64,000 bases of DNA, taken from Volvox africanus. Lineage: Eukaryota; Chlorophyta; Chlorophyceae; Chlamydomonadales; Volvocaceae. Under the pieces are notes generated by a model. The model did no database searches. It saw nothing but the letters and a program-made list of their open reading frames with translations, and was not told where the DNA came from. Below are positions 53,577-64,000 of this stretch, piece after piece. The stretch is from NCBI GenBank assembly GCA_030268105.1, contig BSDZ01000046.1, positions 210,936 through 274,935 of the forward strand. Direction: 5' to 3'. Numbering within the stretch: position 1 is the first letter of the stretch; each line of letters begins with the position of its first letter. The translations under genes and the position numbers were made by a program.

Positions 53577-56101
53577 CTAATATGGCAGACAACGGCCGAA
53601 AGGAAAGGCCGGTATTGCATAGTACATATCATCGTACTGCTCGTCCATGGCATCCCACAGATCCGAGACGCTGCCATCGGTGTGAAGCCCCTGCAGCCGT
53701 ATATCCGTGCAGGGCCGCGCATAAGCCTTAGGGTTTTATCATTTGTACAACGGTAGGACATAAAAAGATTTGATCTGTCGTAACAAGTCAACCAGATAAT
53801 CAGGGCCAGGGCCAGGGCCAGGGCCAGGGCCAGGGCTAGCTCGGACGCCTAACCCGATAGGACACGAGTAGTAAGTTTGCTCCTCCCAAAGTGGAATACC
53901 AGGTCTCTTATCATCTTCCTTCCATCCATCCTTCCCGGTGCACCCTAGTAAGCACCTGGATTGCTGAGACCCACGGGTCCATGGCTTAGCATGCCCTCTG
54001 AGCCCCGCCCCATGAGCCCCACTCCCTACTCACCGGCCAGCACTAACACGGTGGGGGCAATGTCAATGTGCTGCGTCGTGGTAACCACCTTGGAGCCGGC
54101 AGCCAGACCCGGGCCCTGAGGCCAAGGACGACGGGTGGAGGGGTGAAGTCCAGGGATTTCTGCCACAAAAGGATAAGGGTTCTTGAGTATTAGGCTAGGA
54201 GGGCAAAGGACAGGCGGACGGAGGTTGGGACTACCATTTTAGGCGGGGGAGGCAGGGTTAAAGATGCAACAGAAAGGTGCGTGCAAGGATTTATGGCAAG
54301 GACGACGGAGGGCCTGGTTCTGGTGGCAGTGGTTGCCTCATGTTAAAGGAAGGAGGGGGCGATGATACGAAATCTACAATCTATAATCTATATTATTATA
54401 CACCTATCCCCACCCCACCCACGCCCCTCCCACCTAACGCCACGACCATCTCTCATCCACAGCTCGCATGCACCTCAGCGGCACTCGGTGGATCTCCTCT
54501 AAGAAGGTCACATTTGCGGCCGTGAGGGGGTCTCGCGCCCGCAGCCACGCTGGCTTCCCACTAACCCCCGGGTCATTCTGGGCGGTCGTGGCAGTGCCGC
54601 TCCACTCAGCTCCTCCCACAGTGTCAGGCCGCAAGTAAATAAGGCCTACGCGTTTGGATGGTGGCTGGCGTCGTCCCCGGTAGGGAATGTGGAATCAATC
54701 GGGGCGTAAGCTAAGTAGCCGCCAAGGCCGTGCATAATCGTAGAAAGAAGAGCGATGGGAACCGTGATGATGTATACTATCGGTGTTGTTGGCGACAGCG
54801 AAGAGGTGCTGCGAGAGACGTTGGTAGATGCAAGCAAAAGTTAATGTATGAGTGCTTGCCCCCTCCCCCCGCATTCACCTGTGTATAGCGTGGTGTACCC
54901 AGCTTTCTGCAGCCAGGTGGGGAGCCACTCGCGATCCAAATCCAGCGCACGGAATTTTGCAGAACCTCCTGTATGTGAGGAAGGGGTTGTGGGTTCGCGG
55001 GCCAGGGCCTCGGGGATGACGAATTTAATTTGTGGAAAAATGGTTTCCGCGGCCAGACGGCGAACCCCTTGGGGTGGCAAAAGAATGAATGGAAGAACGG
55101 AAGGACAGAACGAACTCGCTTTGTGGACGGCCCAGAAAGGGGAGGGGTCTGCGGTGAGAACAGGAAGGTTGATTAGGAAGGATGATAGTGCCTAGAGTTG
55201 AAGGGATGCAGAGCCGCGGAGCGGGGAGGGCTGGCGGGTTTCAGTTGCTGTTGGGTCAAATGACAGTCATCCGTCCACCTCCGGGAGAGGGGTTGTCATC
55301 AATGGCCATTGGGGCGGCCCTTCCTTGTCTCCTGTCTCGCTCATAAATGTAAATCTGTGCTTAGAAAAAGGTGGTAATGAGAAACTCTTAAATATGTCTG
55401 GTTCCGGAGCATGACCTACACCAAAACCCGGGTCCATGTTCGCTCCGCCAATTAACCTGACTGACGGTAATGACAAGGGGCCGCACGTCGCAATGTGGCT
55501 TCGAAGCCACCCGTCCACCCAGGAATACTTCTTCCATCGGGGGAGATCGGGTATTACCGTCTGAGGCTTACGATCGTATCCAGGCTAGTCGGGGACGGCA
55601 GGGTGGAACCTGTCATTTAAAACTTGACGTACCGTGTGGTCCGAGCACGTCTGTGAAATTGGTATTGGGACTCAGCTGGCCGCGTTGGAGGCTGACCCGG
55701 GAAGGGCAGCAGATGGGAGTAGTGACGAAATGGTTCGTAAAGGTGACACCTGGTTTGCAGCAACATCGGGACATAACCGAATAAGGAACCGATGCCTGCA
55801 GGAACTGACAGGAAGATTACCAACTTCCAACAACCAACCATTTTTACTTACCAGCTCAAAGAATCTTGAACAACATCTATGATTCAAGAAAATTTCTGAA
55901 CATTCCTGGTCGCGTCGTCGTGCACGAAAGTCGCACGTCGCCAAATGATTGATGGTCCGGTTACGATGCCCTTACCTCGGTCTCGCAAAAGCCGTTTCGT
56001 CGCCGGTACTGAGATTAATCTACATCATCTACAAGGATAAGGATAGAGTTTGGACGCCGTGCTACAGATGCCGAATATGTGATGATACCCAGATACAGCA
56101 T
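53577..56101 (-). pseudogene. Arylsulfatase pseudogene, U5
   Basis: ATG at 56,099-56,101. Same frameshifts as U1. A base change upstream of the start (plus strand CATTCAG for CATTTAG) lies outside the coding exon. Confidence 0.85.
53802..53838. repeat. GGGCCA minisatellite, U5 (about 6 copies)
   Basis: Same site as in U1. Confidence 0.95.
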
Positions 56102-56319
56102 TACATTCAGAAATCGCTTCCTTTGAAATTTCTTTGGATTAAACGATTTATTTGACGGAAATTCTTACGTGGAAATTCTTTACTCGACGGAAGAAGTATT
56201 TCAAGATATGCTCATTTCATGCAAAGCATGACGTTGGTTGGCTTGGGGGCTGTTGCCGTTATTGAACAAAAGGGTAGAACAAAGGTGAGGGACGAGAGGG
56301 GACTCATGTTTTCTTCATG

Positions 56320-56909
56320 TAGCGCCTATCACCCTACACTTGCCGCCTTCCGCCCGACCGCTGCATTGTAGCACGGAGCTGAACTTGTCTGCCGCGTCTG
56401 ACTTCCTGCAATGGTAACTATGGAAACGCCTGGCACTTGCACACAATTCTTGATTCAGGGAACTAAAGAAAACAAGTTCGAGACAAAAAGGCAAATAAAA
56501 TTGTTCGATGCTCTTACGAGCAAGCCCAATCGGTGAAGCTGTCACGTCGGAAGCGCGATGGATCAACGGTGAACTGACAAGACTGTCGAAGCTCCCAAAC
56601 CAACGATTTGATTGCATTTGCATACTTGTGAGAATTAAATAATGGTTAAGTGTATATGATCTTTCGGGCAATTGTTCAATCCCAACCGTAATTGTTTTGC
56701 TGTTGCTTCATAAACGCGTGAGTGCAGCGGTTGACCAAGGAACCAGGGAGGTCGAACTTATCAAAGTCCACATCTACCAGCAGGCACCTAGAATACACAC
56801 ATTTATAGTCCGTGCTGCAACTTGCATGGTATGAAAGGTTACAACATATCTCAAATTTCTCGTTTCTACCTTTCCAACATCCTGTTTCTGTCCTCTCGTG
56901 CGACTTAAA
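56320..56909. other. Cassette B (U5)
   Basis: Nearly identical to U2's cassette. Confidence 0.85.
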
Positions 56910-57284
56910 GGCGGCATCCATATGCCTACCCATTTGTTGCCTCGACCGGGTGCCTCAGGAATTAATTCCTAGCAATCAGCATCACAATTGTACGGGCGAA
57001 AATAATCCAATGGAACGATTGAGCCAGTTTGAATACTTGTCGTTCAGATACGCTATAGATTCGAAGCTAGCATGAACACAGGCAAGGGCGTGTGTGTGGG
57101 TTATGTACATCTGGTTGGTCACACATGTGCAGAGGCTAAGGTTTCAGCATGCCCGTACATGTGGCAGGGTGGATTCCCGATGCGGATGGAGCTTGCTCTG
57201 GTGTTGGTTTTGCAGACATATACAATGAATCACTTCTGCGCTGTATGTTAGCACACCAGCTATGGACAGGCGGAAAGCAACTGC

Positions 57285-57677
57285 GTGGACTCATGCGTGT
57301 CGTTGAGCATTAGACTACGTGTGTATCAGGCCTTGGCGCATGCTCTTTCACGCTTCGATGCCTTTGATTTTCCTTCAAACAGACTTATTATCGAACACGT
57401 TTCACTGGAAGATAAGCGCGTGGAAGGGAGATGCCACGAGAGAACTGTGCGTGTGGGGGCGTTGACGCGCGGCGGGCAGCAGCTGGGGCGCAATCAGTTG
57501 GGGCTCAGCCATATGGGCGCTTGCCAGGAGCCTCTTTGTCCGACACCATGGATCCGGCGCGATCCATGCACCCAGCGCACTTGTGAAGCGTATGGAGCTT
57601 GCTGTGTCGTTGATTATGCAGTTTTATTCATTGTATATGCGCTGTATGCACAACGAGCTATGGGTAGCCGGAGATGA
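57285..57677 (+). CDS. Hypothetical 130-codon ORF, U5
   Basis: As U1, with LEDKR (shared with U2) and CTQRTC (shared with U3 and U4), a mosaic of the other units. Confidence 0.28.
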   Translation: MDSCVSLSIRLRVYQALAHALSRFDAFDFPSNRLIIEHVSLEDKRVEGRCHERTVRVGALTRGGQQLGRNQLGLSHMGACQEPLCPTPWIRRDPCTQRTCEAYGACCVVDYAVLFIVYALYAQRAMGSRR

Positions 57678-57999
57678 ACCATTCAAATAAATGCATGTTG
57701 GGCATTAGACTACGTGTGTATGAGGCCGGATGGCCGTGTCTATTTATACATTGATCAGGACGTATTCACATACGGCTGGTAGAGGATGCCACGGCATGGG
57801 AACAGTGACATCCACGACATTGTACGCCTGATGGCTGGTGCGTGCTCGTGCCTTCATGCATATCTAAGTTGTGGAGGGGCTGCGGGCTGAATGTGTGTGT
57901 ATGTTTGTGTATGATACGTTCACGTTCACTGTTTGGAAACTAGTTTGATAAGCCTCACCCCGCCGTTCGTATGGCCTATGGGTATGTGTTTATACCCCT

Positions 58000-58427
58000 T
58001 CACGTGATATATTGATGACGAGCATGTGAACCATTCAGCTGTGTTGACTGCATTACCGAGCTACTAGAGCTGTGTAAACATCTTGCCGTATCCGTTAATT
58101 GTGTAGGCGTGTACTCAGACAGGAAGGGCACAGAAAACTGAAACATAATGACATCTTGTCACACTGTAGGGGCTACGCAGCAAATATGGAATTATTGACG
58201 AGGGTCTGAGCTCAGGGTGTGTGTGGTTAAGAAAGTTACATGAAACACAAACAGAATTATGAAAGTACCAATCACGATATAGTACAAAACAAAGGTATCA
58301 GAGTCTGCCCAATTAAGGGTGGTATCGAAAGACACCGAATATGAATTCAAAGCCCCATATACATGTTTCGTTCCAGGGACAGGCAAAGTGTCCAAGGAAG
58401 CTCCCAAGGATCCTGGATCGCGTGTTT
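58000..58427 (-). CDS. Two exons of single-pass membrane protein, U5
   Basis: GSLGASLDT and GALNSYS as in U2, donor GTAACT as in U4. Confidence 0.47.
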
Positions 58428-58514
58428 CTGGGGTCGTAACCCTCCATGTGGTGGGGTTTCTTTACCTCGCACCCATTACTCCTCCATTGCACAAACAGGG
58501 ACAATCAAGACGTC

Positions 58515-58629
58515 CCGGCCAAAGCCACTCCGGCGGCTAAGGCCCCCCCTTTGTCCCAGCCAAAGCCGCTCCAGCGGCTAAGGCCCCCCTTTTGTCCCAG
58601 CCAAAGCCGCTCCGGCGGCTAAAGCCCGC
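58515..58629. repeat. Row of three GC hairpins, U5
   Basis: As U1. Confidence 0.85.
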
Positions 58630-58927
58630 TTCTTTTTGCCACTCGTTACACAAGCAAAGGACAATACGTCCCAGCCACAGCCGCCCTGGAGGCAGAGCCC
58701 CCGACCAGTCCACGCCAGGGCATTAAATCTGCGTGGAAAGGGTTTGTTAGTCAGTAAGGACATGTCTAATTATTATCGTAAGAACTGAGCGACACAATAA
58801 AACAGGCAGGCCAAGTCCCACACTTACCTTCTGATGACTAACATTAAGCCCTGATAAGATGCATGCAATCCCCCCTTTGTTTCCCTTGCTCCACCCCTCA
58901 CTCCACATATTCCTTCGGCATGCGCAT

Positions 58928-60070
58928 CTAGTTGTTGTTCTCAAGTCTGCTATATGCGACTTGCAAGTGTTCGAAGGCTTTGAAGGCCAACACCCTGTGT
59001 TGCCCACCGAGCAGGTGACGGTGTGGGTTCACCTGCCACCTGAGCCTGTCGTACACAGCCTTCCGTCCCTGGGTTTTGAACTTTTCCGGAGCAAGCTGGA
59101 AGATGAGACGGTCGCCAAGTGCCTCATCTTCCAGATTGCTAAATGTGATCACCCACTCAACCACATCCGCATTTGTAAGCCCCTCAGTGGGTATGACGAC
59201 ATGGCTCACGTGGCCCAACCCGTTTTCTGCACTTTGGGTATCTCCGCTTTCGGCCACGTCCCTCTCGTGGCACACCACATTATCCGCACTTTGGGTATCT
59301 CCGCTTTCGGCCACGTCCCTCTCGTGGCACACCACATTATCCGCACTTTGGGTATCTCCGCTTTCGACCACGTGCCTCTCGTGGCACACCACGTTATCCG
59401 CACTTTGGGTATCTCCGCTTTCGGCCACGTCCCTCTCGTGGCACACCACGTTATCCGCACTTTGGGTATCTCCACTTTCGGCCACGTCCCTCTCGTGGCA
59501 CACCACATTCTCCGCACTTTGGGTATCTCCGCTTTCGGCCACGTCCCTCTCGTGGCACACCATGTTATCCGCACTTTGGGTATCTCCGCTTTTGGCCACG
59601 TCCCTCTCGTGGCACACCACATTATCCGCACTTTCGGTATCTCCGCTTTCGGCCACGTCCCTCTCGTGGCACACCACGTTATCTGCACTTTGGGTATCTC
59701 CGCTTTCGGCCACGTCCCTCTCGTGGCACACCACGTTATCCGCAGTTTGGGTATCTCCGCTTTCGGCCATGTGCCTCTTGTAGTTAACCTCACTCTCATA
59801 ATTGCCGATATGGACCACTGGCACCTCGTGGTCGATTTTGCTCTTGATGCTCTGCGCATCCTGGTGTTGGAACACAGACACCTCATAGTCAAAGCCATCA
59901 CTTTTGGTCCTATTTTTCCAGGGCTGAACTTCATGGTCAGGCTCACTGACGTCTGCCTCGTTGGGTATCTCCATAGGAACGACTGTCTGAGAACCCATAA
60001 TCCAGCCAGATATTTGCTGCATGGACGGCAACCTAAGTTGCCAGCACAGCACCTTCGGCTGCAGATGCAC
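58928..60070 (-). CDS. 57-bp-repeat protein, U5, 10 repeats
   Basis: 380 codons. B-family markers NEADV, TFSNL and GQHRVL. Private changes NYKRHMAE and DTQTADN in the first repeat. Confidence 0.42.
   Translation of the reverse strand: MHLQPKVLCWQLRLPSMQQISGWIMGSQTVVPMEIPNEADVSEPDHEVQPWKNRTKSDGFDYEVSVFQHQDAQSIKSKIDHEVPVVHIGNYESEVNYKRHMAESGDTQTADNVVCHERDVAESGDTQSADNVVCHERDVAESGDTESADNVVCHERDVAKSGDTQSADNMVCHERDVAESGDTQSAENVVCHERDVAESGDTQSADNVVCHERDVAESGDTQSADNVVCHERHVVESGDTQSADNVVCHERDVAESGDTQSADNVVCHERDVAESGDTQSAENGLGHVSHVVIPTEGLTNADVVEWVITFSNLEDEALGDRLIFQLAPEKFKTQGRKAVYDRLRWQVNPHRHLLGGQHRVLAFKAFEHLQVAYSRLENNN
59222..59783. repeat. 57-bp tandem repeat array, 10 copies (U5)
   Basis: As U2. Confidence 0.96.
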
Positions 60071-60697
60071 CGCGGTCGAAGAGAGAAATATGGTCCTGCG
60101 GCAATGGGCGAAAAATTAATTTTCTGTGACTTAAAATGGTTCAGGCTTTGACCTTGACCGTGAGGCGGCGGCGGCATCCCAATCACAAACAGCTACAACG
60201 CAAGGAAAGCTGCCCATATAGTTAATTTTTAATTAAGCTTAGCAAAGACATCGGTGGAGTCAGCCACGAAAATTGGAAAAGGCTCGAGCGTACCTTGGGT
60301 AGAAGACCTCGAAGCATGTCCGCGCCAGGTAGAAGATTCCACTGAGCATGGCTTTTAGGACGGGCCTAGCGACACAGCTCATGGTATCCGAATCCACGCA
60401 AACAAGCAAGCCTATCCAAAGACCAGGTGTGCTTGCAGCTTAAGGCTGCGGTGTGCGTATGTTGAAAGTCAAGTTGGATAGAGATAGAGTGTGCAGAGCA
60501 GGTAGCAGTAAACAACGTTGCATTTAAAACGCTGTAGTGAGAAAATGCGCACTGAACGGCCTAAGTAGCAAAAGTTTGATGAAAGTACGGCGGAGAGTGT
60601 ACCTCCATCATAATCTGCCCTGCCAGGGGCTTCTTTACATCTGTGAGAAACTTTGAGGTATTTCGTTGCTTACGGAAAGCTTTCAATCAATCCACGG

Positions 60698-61045
60698 TCA
60701 TGATGGCACAGGGAAGTTATGTGCATTCAGTACTAAGCTGGAATCACGGCCAGTAGCATCTGAGGACGACGCGAAGTTGAACCTCTTTTTAATAACTGAA
60801 ACATGGGAAATGACAGGGTCTATTACTGCATCTGAAAAGGGCAAACCACCTCCTGGCTTTCTGAGAACCACAATTCCGAAGCAAACTTGATACGAAGTCG
60901 CACATGTACATGGAAGTATATGAACTATAATCACATTACTGTAGACATAATACAGGACACAGAATAGAATACACATATGTTTTGTAGGTTCCTTTGGAAG
61001 GCTTAGGGTTACTGCCCCGGGGAAGAACACTGCTTGCCAATACAT
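60698..61045 (-). CDS. Hypothetical 115-codon membrane ORF, U5
   Basis: Intact, as U1 and U4. Confidence 0.35.
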   Translation of the reverse strand: MYWQAVFFPGAVTLSLPKEPTKHMCILFCVLYYVYSNVIIVHILPCTCATSYQVCFGIVVLRKPGGGLPFSDAVIDPVISHVSVIKKRFNFASSSDATGRDSSLVLNAHNFPVPS

Positions 61046-61217
61046 ACTGCCTTCCGCGCATGCATGGCGCCGGCATGATGCTCGATGTAAATTACATTAC
61101 TCCAACGCGATGAACACCCGGGATAGATCTCGCTCAGAACCTCGCTCTGGCAACCAGTCACCTTCGCGATGCCCACCCGTTCGTTGGAGCTTTGCGCCCC
61201 ACCCTAGCTGAGACCTG

Positions 61218-61551
61218 TTATGGCTTCGTCCAACACCTCCGTCTACTGCCTCCCCTTGGTCCGTAGCCCTTCTGCCCGGTCGCCTGACAACTGCCGCACC
61301 CATTCACACCATCCCCGCACATGCAGCCCGTCTGGCGAGCTAAATAACGCATAATAGATTGGGGCATAACAAATTCACCACGCAACCAAATTTTGACACG
61401 AAACAATCCAACAAACACGACGTGTTTTTTTGTCCCGAGACACTCTGATTATGACTCCAGGGGGACACGTTGTGCTTAGGGCACACTGCCACACTAATTC
61501 AATGGTCAATGGTTGCACTTCATCCAGATGATGTAGATAGGTTGCAACCAT
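61218..61551 (-). pseudogene. 110-codon ORF with 1-bp insertion, U5
   Basis: The T run at about 61,423 has seven T instead of six, splitting the frame. It lies in the indel-rich end, so a consensus error is more likely than a real mutation. Confidence 0.3.
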
Positions 61552-61957
61552 CCAGATAGATCCTACATCTAGGGGGAAAACACCATCATTGGAACTTGCG
61601 CTTGGCATGAGCCTGCTTTGAGAATTATTTCAGAAATTATTCGGCGGAAGTTGTGGCCTGTTGTTGTACAGCGGTGGTGGGTTCAGGGCCCGCAGGACAA
61701 GAGTTGTGTCGGTCTACTTGAAGACGGAACAAGGAGATGAACGTTTGGAAGTTGAGATAGCAGTTTGAAGATTGGGATGTACGAACACACTGTCATGGCA
61801 CACTTCATGAACGGTTGGGAAATGTGGTGTTTGGTCTGTAAAATGTCCAATGGGAACGCTGCCTCGACTAAACCCTAAGCTTAATGGTTACAACTGGCCA
61901 TATGCCGCCTAGATGGCCGCGCGGGTTGACGAACGAACGTTTACGGTATGTCGGTAG

Positions 61958-62140
61958 GTTGCTTGATGTAGATATGTTGCAACCTTTTAAGCCATGCAAG
62001 CTGCAGCAACGGACTCTTAATGTGTCTGTCCTAGATGCCTGCTCGTAGATGTGGACTTTGGATAGGTTGGCCCTCCCCGATTCCTTGATCAACCGCTGCA
62101 CTCACGCGTTTAGGAAGCAACAGCAAAACAATTACGCTTG
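61958..62140 (-). repeat. Dispersed element, U5 copy
   Basis: As U1. Confidence 0.75.
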
Positions 62141-62290
62141 GGATTTTAACGACTCCCTGAAGAAATTATGTACACTTCATTTGGCCCACTCCCCTCCATT
62201 GGTGCGCATATCCGTTAGGCTGATGGTTCTTTCCATCTATGCAACCTGGGAAATAGCAACAAAATATGCCGTGTGAGGATTAATGATATG

Positions 62291-62291
<1 letters not shown>

Positions 62292-62354
<63 letters not shown>
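62292..62354. repeat. (CA)n microsatellite, U6 (about 63 bp)
   Basis: Same site as in U1. Confidence 0.98.
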
Positions 62355-62356
<2 letters not shown>

Positions 62357-63891
62357 GGCAAGTGAACGTGCACGCCGCATGCCCTGCACTAATGGGAGTG
62401 CTTATTTTGCATCCCCAAACTCATCCATTTGCGCGCGAGGAGTGATTCGGGATGTTGGCACACCATGTCGCGCCGCGCCACGTTGTGCTGCCCCACGTCA
62501 CGCGAGCAAACTTCTAAATTCACAGAATTTTACATTTAAGCAGCGCAGCATATATACATATTTATAGCCAATATTACTGATAGCTCACTTTATCCAGGCC
62601 GCGGAATTTAAGAATCGAATAAAGGAGGTTCTTCAGCTTTAAAGATTCTGTCCGCCAGGCGCTGATCGCTTTGGCTGCCTCGTACAGTTAAATAAGAGTT
62701 CGAAATATGTCGAATTTACGTAGTCAGTTGCATTTATATGTGCAAGAGAAGTTCACATTACCAATGACCACAAACAAAGTAAAGAGCGAAGTAAAGCTTT
62801 CTATACTGAATGTCATAGGGACAAACCAGAGCTGGGACTGCTCCGGGACAAACGCAAATGGTCATTTTTGCGGGCACAGGGGCTTATCCAACACTGCACC
62901 CATTCTGGTCTTGTAACAAATATGTTCCCCTGGCTTGATAGTTAGAAGTGTACCTTAAAATTGGGTCTGGGAAAATTGGGTTTGGAGGTGCATGGTGTTG
63001 GACCCTTAGCCTTTTCGAGCTCTTTGAGCAGTCTTGCTTACCCAAGCATTCATTTGTGCCTTTGATCTTGTCAAAAAATGTAGTTAAGGTTTTTTAGATC
63101 AAACAAGCTTATGAAGAAGAAATAGAACAAAATTCAAAATTATATAGAACATTAAGTAATAGACCAGAAGAAAGAACTGACCAAGTTATACGAAATTAAA
63201 AATGAGCTTTTACTAAGCGTTCCCAATATTTTGCATGGACGCCCACATCTATGCTGCGGTGATGTTGCCTACCCGTCACGCCCTACCCTAGACGGACCAC
63301 ATGTAGCCATTCCCGCCTTCGTTCGAAGGCCTCCAATCAGCCCCAGATGCACAATAATCTTAACTCCAACTATCCAAACTTCCGAAGCCTACAGCTCCAA
63401 ATCCTAAGCCCGTACCGACCGTTGCATGCCTCGCATCCGGGTCTGAGTACAACATGTACAACATACAACTGATCGCTTAATAAATTATCAACTCCCCATA
63501 TCTTCTGCCGGAAGCACAATGCAGAATTACCGAAAGTTCGAATACGTAGGCCGATAGGCCGATAGGCCGATAGCAGATGGACGCGGGAGAGAGAGTAGAG
63601 CCACGAGAGAGGAGAAGGAACATGGCGGAACGTGTGGCGCTTACTACAACCCCCTGCTGCAAACCTCTCTCGGCAAAGTTGGAACGTAAGCCCGATCCTT
63701 CGTAATAAGCAGCATTCTCATCCAGTTCGAATAGAATTTAGCAAGAACAGCAACACAGGAAGGGATAGAATCCCAATCTCAATCTTGACTTTGTGCCTTC
63801 TCATTATTACGCGGTTTTCACTCTAACCGCGCAATCCGGCACGACCGCCACGGCCGCGCCGCGAAATAACGACCATTCGTTTTCCAGGTCC

Positions 63892-64000
63892 CTAATATGC
63901 GCAGACAACGGCCGAAAGGAAAGGCCGGTATTGCCATAGTACATATCATCGTACTGCTCGTACCATGGCATCCCACAGATCCGAGACGCTGCCATCGGTG
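63892..64000 (-). pseudogene. Arylsulfatase pseudogene, U6, C-terminal end only
   Basis: Only the last exon (SVSDLWDAMDEQ region to TAG) lies in the window. It contains extra bases (GTCCCTAATATGCGC, GCCATAG, GTACCATGG) that break the frame seen in every other unit. Confidence 0.7.

Larger units (their letters stand above)
51869..62181. repeat. Array unit U5 (10.3 kb, B family)
   Basis: GATGG-joined deletion, cassette B, 10 repeats. Indels relative to the other units start near its right end (from about 61,420). Confidence 0.95.
62182..64000. repeat. Array unit U6, cut by window edge
   Basis: Begins at the same TGGCCCACTCC junction with the GATGG-joined deletion, so it is not U1-like or U3-like. 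Contains many single-base indels. Confidence 0.92.

Noticed and set aside
1..64000. tRNA or rRNA genes
   Set aside because: No cloverleaf-like segment with a B-box or rRNA core sequence was seen by eye. A covariance-model search was not possible here.

Overview
The window is eukaryotic nuclear DNA, most likely from a microalga or another protist. The evidence is GT-AG introns that restore protein reading frames, (CA)n microsatellites, a GGGCCA minisatellite, low gene density, no operons, and an arylsulfatase of the algal/fungal type. The lineage cannot be named from sequence alone. Nothing in the window is a convincing intact, recognisable gene. Most of what can be identified is decayed or repeated.

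Layout. (1) 1-2340 is a diverged, internally scrambled partial copy (U0) of the large repeat described below. (2) 2341-8723 is mostly non-repetitive, with two long unrecognised ORFs, a small dispersed element in two copies, an AT palindrome and long stretches with nothing recognisable. (3) 8724-64000 is a tandem array of a large segmental duplication: U1 8724-22895 (14.2 kb), U2 22896-33216 (10.3 kb), U3 33217-41491 (8.3 kb), U4 41492-51868 (10.4 kb), U5 51869-62181 (10.3 kb) and U6 from 62182 (cut by the window edge). The same junction, TTCATT followed by TGGCCCACTCC, occurs at every unit border.

U1 alone keeps 3.3 kb that the other units lost. This stretch holds a broken gene for a secreted/membrane Tyr-Asp-rich protein and, inside its 3' end, a 1.38-kb AT-rich bacterial insert. 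The insert contains an IS630-type transposase pseudogene and the C-terminal part of a signal peptidase I gene (lepB), both Rickettsiales-like. It is flanked by an imperfect 126/133-bp duplication. Full-length B-type units carry a deletion joined at GATGG. U3 carries two different deletions.

Each unit, left to right, carries: a (CA)n tract; an arylsulfatase pseudogene on the minus strand with the formylglycine motif still visible (CCPSR); a cassette in one of two alternative forms (A in U1 and U3, B in U2, U4 and U5); a 130-codon plus-strand ORF; a minus-strand exon pair encoding one transmembrane segment; a row of GC hairpins; a minus-strand gene built on 57-bp (19-residue) repeats with copy number 8-12; a 115-codon minus-strand membrane ORF that is nonsense-mutated in two units; a 110-codon minus-strand ORF; and a dispersed element. 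Linked marker differences define two unit families, A and B, ordered A-B-A-B-B, but other markers cross these families, which suggests exchange between units.

The last 2.6 kb contains about a dozen single-base indels relative to the other units. This looks like a low-coverage assembly end rather than biology.
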